A stretch of 64,000 bases of DNA from Litomosoides sigmodontis. Lineage: Eukaryota > Nematoda > Chromadorea > Rhabditida > Onchocercidae. A model generated the notes under the pieces. It ran no database searches, had not been told where the DNA came from, and saw only the letters and a program-made list of their open reading frames with translations. Positions 29,748-40,900 of the stretch are shown piece after piece; positions within the stretch are counted from its first letter, which is position 1; every line of letters begins with the position of its first letter. The stretch spans positions 4,818,507-4,882,506 of the forward strand of contig OY718803.1 of NCBI GenBank assembly GCA_963070105.1. Reading direction: 5' to 3'. The position numbers were made by a program, and so were the translations under genes.

Positions 29748-30566
29748 TCAGATTCTTTCCGTGCAAAGTAACGCAAATAAAAAGAACACACAGACCATGT
29801 TTGGAACCGATGATGAAGAAAGTAATCCTGAGGAAGACTGAGTGCTACTTCCGACAGCGTTCGGTGGTGGAGGTGCATTGGCAAGTATTTGTTCAAGGGC
29901 AGCTTTATCGTCTATCGTACTTAATTCGAGGAGATCAAAAAGATTTGGCTTCAATTCAAATTCTTCAAAAACATTCAATGCTGGTTTCACCGGTTTCGTA
30001 TTTTGCTACAATGATAAATCACGATTTGATGCATAAACACTCAGAAACATAGGCACATCTCAAGAATATCGGTCCCTAAATTAGAAAAAAAGTTTGCTAA
30101 ATATTCTCACCTGTTGAGAAGTTGTAGCTAAAACGCGACTTGGTTCCAGTATAACACCTGAATTAACTTTTCCAGTACGTAATTCGCAGGATATATCTGG
30201 GACCTTGTTAACTATGATATCCGATTGCCATTCAGGAGTTACATTCTTACTCTCCATTTCTTTCAGTTTTACTGCTAAATCAGCCTTATTCTTCTCATAA
30301 TCAGCAATAGCTTTTCTCTCGCTCTCGAAATTGTACTGAAACTTTTTAGAAAGCAGTAGAAGAGACCTATTTCTGAAAAAAAAATATCAAATGTAAACAC
30401 ACAATTCAAGATACTATTTACCAATCATTAAGTGCTAATTTACCTCCGTCATAAATGGTCGTTTAATCATGATATTCGGAACCACCACACTAGGAAGCGG
30501 GAAAAATTGGTGACTGATGTCCATATGAACATCACAAATATAATCTAAAATGCATCTGTCAGTCAT
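29748..30566 (-). CDS. UBAP1-like ESCRT-I subunit, short form without UBA domains
   Basis: Likely endosomal sorting (ESCRT-I) subunit. Minus-strand exons: 30566-30444, 30341-30111, 30005-29748; phase 0 throughout, 203 residues. The middle matches vertebrate UBAP1: FQYNFESERKAIADYEKNKA resembles the UBAP1 coiled segment, and FEEFELKPNLFDLLELSTID resembles its FxxxEDPFDNLELKTID motif. The N-terminal segment (MTDRCILDYICD) sits where UBAP1 has its UMA region, but similarity there is weak. The C-terminus is taken by reading the last exon to its stop, giving a hydrophobic tail (VCVFFLFALL); if instead a donor at 29795 is used, further exons would be downstream. The tandem UBA domains of vertebrate UBAP1 are not visible. 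The start is the first ATG giving the conserved frame; upstream exons are possible. Confidence 0.55.
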
Positions 30567-32033
30567 TATCAATCCATCAAGATTTCGAAGCACTGAACAG
30601 TACACCCCGTTAAATAGAGCATAAAATTCTGATCACAGGCCAAAGTAAAAACTGAAATTTTATGTGAACAGAGATCAACATTGCATGAATTCAAACTGTC
30701 AAAAAAAAGACCGTGAAAACGGATTTCTGTTTGCTCAAAATTCAGTCCCAAGGAATTCGAATCTGGCTAACCAACTTTGGCATTTTGTTACGAGCAAAAT
30801 AAAGTAAGTGAATTAAACCGAATTTTGGTGTTTTCTTTGCGTAGAATTTTAAGCTCAATGCACATTTATTCGGTAACTTAAATAAATACTGCATTAAACG
30901 AACCTTCTGAGTGGATCGACGACATCACATCTAATTTGTAATTAACACCGAATCTTTGCAACTGCTAACATTTGTTGTCTTGTCATACAATTCTCTAACA
31001 TTGCTCAAAAACCTAAAATCACAAAACAAAAATAATTGTTTTTAGACGTCTTCCAAGAAACAGTGTTGGGAGTTGGACAAATATAAATATTATAGGTCAT
31101 ATCTTAAGACATATTTCGCAGTACGATCAATACGGGTCATAACCCGTATCCACTTTGACTGCAATAAGTCATTCAGAACTATTCCTGAAATAATATTAAA
31201 AGTGCACCAGTAAGAAAACTGAAAAGAATTAGATCTGCAGGAAGTTTAGACAAACTTCACAGTTCTATCTAACAAATAAAGCTGGAACTATTCGACGACA
31301 TAGTTCTACTTGCGCAGATAGTTCAGAAACATAACTATGAATTCAATTTCATGACCTAAACGTGAAATATAAGACTAGTCATATGGTATTTTAAACTTCA
31401 GTAATGATTGACTGCTTGAAAGGCATGCTTAGCAATAAACTTCAGAGAGATGGTCAGTAGCAATCTTTGATCAGAGGATAGTTGAAAAGGATTAAAGAGT
31501 CCTTTATCGAGTTGAATAAGCCTATTCAAAGAACCTAAACCGTCGACCAAGCTCACCAGGAAGGACCAAACCTCTTATAATAACACTTCACATTCGTAAC
31601 AATACTCCAGGGTGACGTAAGAATAACACGGTCCCCGAGCGCAAATTTCGGTCCTCTTCACAATTTGAAGTTTGCAAAAATCAGACGACTGACACGGACA
31701 CTTCTTTTTCCTACAAACAAACGTGTACTTGGTTGGCATGGCTTTAATTGAATTTTTCTTGTCTCACATTGACTCTTCCATTGCTTCTTCAATGAGGTCT
31801 TTGTAAGCCTCCTATATTCATCAAATTGAACATATGAGAATCACATTTCCTAATGCACCGACAATTCCGCTTCATATCAAACTAGAAAACAGTTAAAGTC
31901 GAAAATTCATATCTCTCTAATACCACTCACGTTGTATCACATTTGTACACTCTTAAATTTAACAGCTTATTTGCTAAATATCCCTTTGTTATCAAATGCC
32001 GCTTAGCATATTCTATGCGTCACAACTCATTAT

Positions 32034-32143
32034 CTCCTTAATATATTAATTATGGTTGAACTTGAAACTTACTTGCTGAACTATTTTCCTCCTTAATATA
32101 TTAATTATGGTTGAACTTGAAACTTACTTGCTGAACTATTTTC
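32034..32143. repeat. Perfect 55-bp tandem duplication
   Basis: Units 32034-32088 and 32089-32143 are identical (begin CTCCTTAATATATTAATTAT). The perfect identity suggests a recent event or an assembly artefact. Confidence 0.97.
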
Positions 32144-33435
32144 CATATCTTTACGTTTCAAATTTCAGCTTATATCATACTCATTTTCACGTCTTTCTAA
32201 TTCTTTCCTGTTTTTCTTCATTTTTTTAATAAGGTAAATGAAAACCGCTGAAAATCGGCAATATAGCCTTAATTTCATTGCCCATTCATGTCTTTTGAAT
32301 TTGATTCGGAAACTATTAATTATTTAATCCTTCAATTAACGCTTACTTTCACTTTCATTCATTTCTATCTTAAACAATTAAGTGAAATGATATTGCCCTT
32401 CTCTAGAACATTTTTCATCGTTTCATAAAATCTTTCTCTGTACTTTAGTGATTGTTGAATGCTTTGATCCCAATTTGCATTTTTTTTCATTAGCTTCCTC
32501 CGCTAACTTATAATTAAACTTATAATTAAATGGATGGATGCAAAATGCTACGTACATTTTACACGTTCCGTAAAATCTTTCCTTAACCTTTCAGGAATTA
32601 ACTTTCCTATTTTTCGCGGTAGAAAAATATTTCGTATCACGCAACAATGCAAATACTGATGTGACGGGCTTTCCTGTAATTCTTTGGGAAGTGAATAAAA
32701 AATTTTTTTGCTTGTCAAAAAAAGCATTAGTTCTCTTAATTTCATTTCCAACATTAGGAGCATTCAGGTTTCCATTCAAATATTTTTCAATTTTTTTCAA
32801 TCCATTGAAATGGTAGTACTCTCTCGAAGTCTCACTTTGCTATACAAACTGTACATCACTGTGCATTCGTTTATTAATTAACCTTATCGCTTAAAATTCT
32901 AATCCTCCTTTGAAATAATTTTTAAAAAGTTAAATTAAAATTGTGGAAGGTTTTTAATCATCAAGAATATGGTCAAAGATATGATCGTAGGACGGACCAA
33001 ACAAGAAAATCTTTTATATCAATATCTTCATCAAAATTTGATATTAACAATTGATTTATCTGTTTTCGTTAATTTTGAGATAAAATGAACTTAATTACCA
33101 GTTTTCCCTGATTTTCTCGAATTACACTGTCTGATTTCACTTTTAAAATTCTCAATGAGATGAATCGGTCAGGATGATTTTCATGGATTCCACCGATAGT
33201 GTGTGTTCGAGATGAGCTCCTTCCTTCAGAAATGCGCGAAAGAAGAATGTGGAAATTTCCCGGGAATATCTAGAAGTGTGATGCGACTGACATCTGCCAA
33301 AAAGTAAGCAGATTTCTCCGTTGCAATTTTGACAATTCTTTTTGATTAGTAATTTATGAAACAAAAACCATAACCATTTTCAACTTCCAGCAAGCGACAA
33401 GGAGTTCATTTTGAAAGTTTAAGAATCGATCAGTA

Positions 33436-33480
33436 ATGAGATACACTCCTGAAATTGAAATTCTGGAAGGAATTCAGGAG
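33436..33480 (+). other. Candidate alternative first coding exon of the DPP gene
   Basis: ATG followed by 15 codons (MRYTPEIEILEGIQE) ends at a GTTAGT donor in phase 0, the phase needed by the DPP membrane-anchor exon at 37966. A plausible acceptor (TTCCAG) lies 44 bases upstream of the ATG. Not proven to be transcribed. Confidence 0.25.
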
Positions 33481-34961
33481 GTTAGTCCCGACACTTTTCG
33501 ACAACTTGCAATTCATTCATTCGATCAGTTTGTTAATAAAATTGAAATACGAAACTTTGTTTGGGTATTTATAGGGCATTTATCAGTGACTATGTACTTC
33601 TCCATCTTTCCACCTCAAATTCCGTAGAAGGGATTGAGCTACTGGTTTGTGCTGCTAATAATTGAATTTTTATGAAAAAGGAGGGGATTATCCTTTCATA
33701 CTAAAACATCTATTTCGCTTCTTCATGAAAAATAAAATAATTCGGCAGATATCAAAGGAACGAGTTTGTCTTTTTTTGTTTACTTCTCAGTCGAAGAGCT
33801 CCAATTCAAATTTATGAAGAAATATCACTTCGAAATCGTAGCAGCTAAATATTAGCAATAATAATTGCTTTATCCTAAGAATTTTTAATCTGTCCATTTA
33901 GGAGGAAAGTTATGGAATGTTATTTATATGCTGATGCTACTGCATCATCGAAACTTAAGACATCCGTAGCAAATATTTTTGTTGTTGGAATGAGTTTCAA
34001 TCGATGAAGTTTCATTCACTGATAAAATTTGAAAGCAATAAATTGATTTTAAGGAAAAATTAAGAGACTAAAAATTAAGTTAAAAGAAGTCAAAAGTAAA
34101 ATGCTTGTCGTTTTGCACGTCTCTTTTCAAACACAGCTAGGTTTTTGTGACTTTGCAGAAGAATTGGAGGCAACTGTTAGGACATTATTTTTTTCAAAAC
34201 ATTTCATTAACAAGGAATAGCACAGATATTAGAAGTTGAATGGGTGAATAAGTCTAACATAGTGCATTTGCAAACGTAAATAAAAAATGTGTAACGCTCA
34301 CGTAGGAGTGTTTTGGCTGCAAACGCTAAGAGTAAGCATTACGGTTACACGTAACGCACACGTATGTATGCGAAGATTGCCGGCGATTTGCATTGCACAT
34401 CGTTTGCCACATGTGATGAGTGGAGGAAGCGATCATCGACTTGATGGGAGGACATTAAACGATAGGCGGTTTGCTTTGCTTTGTGGAACGGGAAATTTTT
34501 GAAGCAATTCATCCATCCAGCACATTTGCTTTTTATCTATGAAATGGCGCAACAAAGTTAGGCGTCTAATCGATACACAAACATTGTGTGTGTTGTTGGA
34601 GTGAAGTGAAGTGCAGCGATTATCCGTCCTCTTCTCTCCTCCCAGTGATATTCCACTTCTTTATATTTCTCGGAAATCTTCCAGGCTGTTTGCACCTTCA
34701 CTTTCGGAATGAAATTAATCAAAGGAAAAACCGCTTAGAAGTGTTCGGAAATTGGAGCAAAGCATCTTCATCTTCCTTTCATTATCACTCATTTCATCAT
34801 TGGTGAACTGATATGATATTTGTTATCTTTCCGATCACTCATTTCCTTTTCCCAAACTGACTATAAATTTTGGAAAAAAAACCTCCTCACCAATGAATTT
34901 GACGTGGTAATTTTTTGGAGAAAGCGAATCAGACGAGTTCTCATCTTACCATAAACGAATT

Positions 34962-37900
34962 ATGACAACTGTGGTTGCAAACGATACCGATCTTCTAGAA
35001 GAAGCTGATAAGGTTCATTTTATCTTTCCACCATTTCATTGATTATATGAATTTCAAAAGTTGGTTGTTCTAAAACATAATGTTGTTGTTATGCCGGCTG
35101 CTTGTTATTTTAAAGTAAAAGGTCACTTTCATCTATCGCCGGCAGCTAAAGCGTAAAATTAGAAGAAACTGCTGCACGCTTTCTAAATTTTACTCCTAAA
35201 ATTTTCCACTGCACGCTTTCTAAATTTTACTCCTAAAATTTTCCACTTTTTAACAATTGATATACATGAAAAAAGCACCGAATATTTGGTGTTAGCCTTT
35301 TCGAATAGCACAGAACAACTTTATCTCGTAAGTTATGAAATCTGAAAGAAAGACGTTTAACAAAAAGATGTCGAACTTGTGCTTTGTTTGTTGAAATTCA
35401 AAAGAATGAAGACGTGTGATCATCGCGAAAGTGAACATCTTTTAGCTTTGGATTTTTCGGATAATTTCGGAGAGTCTTCTCTGTTCACTTATTTTTACTT
35501 TGCTTTTGGATGTATAAAATCAATTTCTCTTCTTACGTGTAGCGAGTTGATTGGGAAGTTTTCAACCGAATTGCTTTGAAGGATAAGTAGCAACCTAATC
35601 CTGAAGAGATGAATAAATCTTTGTTTTCTACTGATACCATTCTCTTCCTCCTAAAATAGTAAAGAAAGCAGAACTGTTCACAAAATTGTGATCAGTTCGG
35701 CCGGAAATTTTAAAGGGAAAGGGCGAAGAGGGAAGGAGGAAGAAATTGCGAAAAAATTACGGTTCACAGACTTCTCACTTCATCAAAGATATATCGTAAT
35801 TTACCTCGCGAAGGTGTCCCGAGATGATAAATCTGAACCAATTAAGTGCAACTTCACCGATTTCCTTCGCACTTTGTCGAGCACATTTAGTATTTCATAA
35901 CATTTAGTCAGTTTTATTAAACCATTTTCATTTTCACAAGTCATGTCGATTTGTTGCTTAATCGTTTTGGTTTTCCGCCAGTTGTATGAGAAACTATGTG
36001 AGTGAATTAAATAGCTTTTAAGCGTTGTAATTTGAGCGCTATTGGGGGTTTCGCCACTTACTGCTACGTTAGCAAATGTCATTTCAAAAATCATTTTTAA
36101 GCAATAGCTTGCTAATCTCTTCTGAAATCAATGAGTGGACAATTCTATATGCGCAAAGTGACATATTTAACACTCCAAATAAGTACGCTGACTGGAATTA
36201 GCTAATTAATGTTACAAGCTTTCTTCAAGTTAAAAAATCGATTCGCTTAAGAATAAATTCATTGCAAGAAAACCAACTTCATTGAACTAATTACCTCAGA
36301 CATCACCTATTAGTGCATGCATTTCTAATGAAATCCTTTTTTAATTTAAATTTCACAAATTTATGCCAATAATCGATTTATTCTATCTTAATTGCTTACG
36401 GTGAAATGACATATCTTAAATTTAAATTATTCACTTCTTCCATCCCAACTCTCATCCTTTCAAACAATTTTTTTCTAATTTTCCAACATTTGCTTTTGAT
36501 CTCTAATTTTTCTAATTGATTAGAGTGCTTGCCATCTCTTCACGTGAAACTCCGTGCAATTCTTTTACCACTCTCAGTACGCTTCCGAAGTTTTAATTTG
36601 CCAGTAAAAGTTCCATGACACACATGCAATTCTATTTCTGATATGGTCATTAATTAAAATTAATTATTAGCATCCGATTTCAGAAAGTGTTGTAAAAAGC
36701 AGTCAAAGAACACTCTCTCAACTTTCTTCCTGTTTTCAAATTGTTCTTCTGGGTGTTTGTGGAGCGAGACGACTCTTGTATTTTTTTCTTGTAATATCTG
36801 AAGGGCAGAGGGATCATTTATCTTGAAAAGTTCAACGTAACAGTTTTCATTGACCTTAAGAGATCGATTAAACAATCGAAATGTTACCACTGAAATTATC
36901 GCATTGAAATGTTTCAGAGAAAAAATAAAATTTGATGAACGCATGTTTAGAGGTCATTTTCGAAAGTTTTTTTAAAAAAAAGCTGGGGCGCCAGAAATTT
37001 TGTGTTGTATTGGAATGAAACAAAAGCGTACAGCATCCTCCGGAAGTTTCAGATGAATTGGAAAATGAGGGCTAATTTGAAACAATCCCTTTTTTTCTAT
37101 GTGATAGATTATATCGTTGACTAAATTAGGATATATCACAACACGTAGAATCTATGGCTCCAGCATACATTCCAACTTCATCCACTTCATTTTATTATGA
37201 ATGCTTAACTCACTACCAATAAAGGGCAGTGAATAATTAATTGCTTGGCAATAAAACAACTCATTATCGATGAATTAATTAATTATTACACTTATTACAC
37301 CACAGATGCTTTATCATTCCTCCAATAATAATTGCATCCACAGCACATTAGCTCATTTCATACAGTTACTTAGGACAACGCGTGGCCAGTGGTCAACTGA
37401 TACTGACGATATTTCTTTGATACTTCTTTTAGCGCCATAGTTAAAAGTTTTCGTACCAATGATCGGTGTCTTCGAGCACTTCTCCGTAGCTTACTTGTCT
37501 TTCACCTGTGGTATATCATAGAACATTATCAGTGCCTCTCCCAACTAACTTAAGCTAATATTTGATGTCTTTGTTAGCGACGAAAACATTGTTGATTTGT
37601 GGACCGGTCGGTTGGTTTTTTCAAGTATACATATGTAGGCAAGTTATGCTGGTATTGTCTTTGATGCCTATAAAATGCAGTGAAACATATTAAAAGGGAG
37701 GAAAAAGAGAGAGAGAGAGGAAGAGAAAGAAAGAGAGAGACAAGCAGGTAGGCATAGTACAAATTCAATTGTTCAGTTTTAATGCAATATGTGTGTCGCT
37801 TGTTAAGCTGATGATCAGCATATGATAAGGGAAGACTTCCCACGTACCTTAAATTAAATCTAAACTGATAAAAGCCATAGCTTACACTATCACTTCTATT

Positions 37901-40900
37901 TATTTGATATTTAATTTGCGTTTCTGAAATCGACCTTCAAGTTTCAATTTTATACATCTTTATAGGATTTGTTAGATTCGGGACCGTTAGAACGTAACTG
38001 GCGTGGTATTATCATTGCTCTGCTGGTCATCGGTGCCATGTGCTCATTCATTGTAGCTGCCGCACTCCTTATCAGTCCATGTAACTTTTTGCTTAACTGT
38101 CCTCAGCTCAGGCTATATTTGTCGCAAAATCCAGAGCGTCTGAAGCTCATTCCGATGAGATACCAATGACCACACTGTGATCATCAAATTTCCTTCACAA
38201 CAGCAATAGCGACAGATAGGAATTCATTAATTCCATTATAGAATTAACTTGTACAGTAAGGTGCAAATATGTGGAAATGAAATTTCTGTCGTTATCCTCA
38301 TTAATGAAGAAAGACATGCCTTTCACCTCATTGTACTTGAAACTTTACGGTAAAGTTATGAAGTTGTAGCCAGTTTTGCTAGAACGAATAAGGGGACGCC
38401 GTTAACGTTAACAGATATTTTGCACAACACGTTATTGAGTCCAATAGAGACAATGGACTGGATGGACAGCAGTCGCATTGTGCTTAAAGCGATAGATTTC
38501 ATCAAAATAGTGGACACCTCTTCGTCGCCGATCACCTTTGACCTTCACACCAAGGATGACATCCTGGTTAGTAGCAGCATTTGAAATCAATTTTTTCAAA
38601 GCAAATTTATATTTATGATTGTCGTTTGTCTATTCGTACTGGTTCAAGAGCTTTGACGAAATAATTTGAGTAATAAGCATCTTCTTTTTAGGGTAGGCAA
38701 GGACATCTTAATCAACTTGCTTTCTCACATGATTCTTCCTACATCGCCCTCTCATATGATAATGATAAGAAGGTAAATTATGATTTTCGATTCTTTTCCT
38801 TCAATATTAAGCAATGAAGAGATCGTTTCCGTCAAATATCAACTTTTGATGCCACTGTGTTACTTTGCAAGCCTAATTTCAGGATGGCAACGCAATGACC
38901 TATTTGATTTATTCTGTACAATCACAGTGAGTCCTTTCATTTATTTCTTCACAGAAATTTTGATTTGCATACTATTTCCGACAACACTCACTACCTGTCT
39001 GTTGCAGAACATTTGCGTCAGTTGGACCGCTTGGGACGGGCGATGAATTGTTGCAAGTGTTTGCTTGGAATCCATCGTCGAATGATTTCGTGAGTTTTGC
39101 AAGTATGCTCGAGCTACTACTACATGTCGATATTTCTAACGTGGCATACAATCTCATACCTTCACGTATACTCAGTTTGATGAAAAAGAATGAATCGCTA
39201 ATAGCGATGTGTTTCTTTGCTTCTTTCCAGACCTTTACTCTTAACTTTCCGTCCGAACTGGGCTAACTTTTTGGACAGTTCCTCTCTCCCATACAGGAAT
39301 AGTGAATAAGGAAGAGAATGTTGTGAGGGAAAAAGAGAAATGAGATTCATTCATCTTTCAGGATTTCTTGGTCTGTTGAATATTCAATAAATCGAAGTTG
39401 CCCAAATCTTTAAATCCGATCTATTGACCCTCAAAGCTTACTTCTTAGTTTACAGAATTAATTTAGAGATTTTTTGCCTTAATTCTACTCAACCTGTGCG
39501 AAATTGTATTTAAATAATTCTTCATTTCCTTGCTGGAATTTATAAATTTATAAAAAAAGAAATTTTGCAGGCGTTTGTGCATGAGAATGATATTTATTAC
39601 GGCGGCGGACCTAATGATAAGCACACGCACCGTATCACTCGGGATAATGACACGCTGGTGTATAATGGTGTTGCGGATTGGATTTATGAAGAAGAAATCT
39701 TCAACAGCAATGTCGTAAGCGAATTTTATAGTAGTTGAATAATAAAATTCTATTCTTCGAAAAGTTTCTTTAAGGGTTTGCGGTGGTCAAAATCAGGGCA
39801 GTATTTGGCTTTCATCAAAATCGACGATCGTAGAGTCTCCTTAATAGAGTATCCACTGTTCGGACAGCAACAGTATCCAGCGGTGAACAAGATACCATAT
39901 CCGAAAGCAGGTGTCAAATATTTACCCGAAATTACCATCAATATTTGGGACAAGGAAACCAAAGTATCACGAGAAATGGATGTTGTTCTCAGACATAAAA
40001 GGTCTTCCTTTCTGGGATAATATCAAACGATAGAAATGGAAGTATTACTTCATTTTAAATTTGCAGTTAGTTTTAGCGTCTTCTGGTCCATATTAAATAG
40101 AGATATTCAATTCCAGTAAGGTTAATGATGAAAATTTAAAAGCACGCGTGCAAAGAAGATGATTTTAGCCTATCCACCTACTTATTCTCAATCTCCTGGA
40201 TATCACTTTATAATGAAGACCTTTTGATGGCTGTATTTGCCAACAGATATCAGAATGTTACATCAATTACTATTTGTACTTTCCACTCTGGAAAGTGTGT
40301 CCTGGTAAATTTATAACATAAACACTTCTGCTTATCGCTGTAGCAATATTTTGCTGAAATTTCACTGCACAGATATCCTTGATTCCTCTGTTCCAACTTA
40401 GCGTCTTGTGCTAAACTTAATTTTCGGAATTGAAATCTGTGGAACAGAATATTTCCTTCCTGATTCATGCCATCAAACTTACAATTTCACTTATTTTTGA
40501 AAAAGTCATATTCATGTTTCATTAATTTCCAGAATTTCAACCAACGTTACACTGTTTCCGGACATAGATTGTGGGCTGAACCGGAAAATTTTCGTATACG
40601 ACACTTTTCTAATGATTCGTACTTTGTTAGCTTGCCTGGACACGGTACATCCGGCGAAATATTTACTCAAATTGCTCGAATATCCGTGTCCGTAAGTTTT
40701 GCATACGTTTTTATAGTGCTTGAATTTTAATTAAGCTTAAGATACAAAATTGCATTGCTGAATTATATTTTATTTTCAGAAAAATTATACAAATGGGAAA
40801 GGAGTATTTCTTACGTGGAATGATTATGATGTTACATCAATTGTTGGTTATAATCCGGAGACAAAACTCGTGTGAGTGTATTTCCGGTATTCCGGTAGTT

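Larger units (their letters stand above)
30567..34961. other. 4.4-kb divergent intergenic region (UBAP1-like minus / DPP plus)
   Basis: Presumed bidirectional regulatory region. It includes a 55-bp tandem duplication (32034-32143) and a candidate alternative first DPP exon (33436-33480). No other recognisable exon is seen on either strand. Confidence 0.5.

Noticed and set aside
34287..34502. 71-codon frame upstream of the DPP gene
   Set aside because: No family resemblance and no compatible donor; treated as intergenic.
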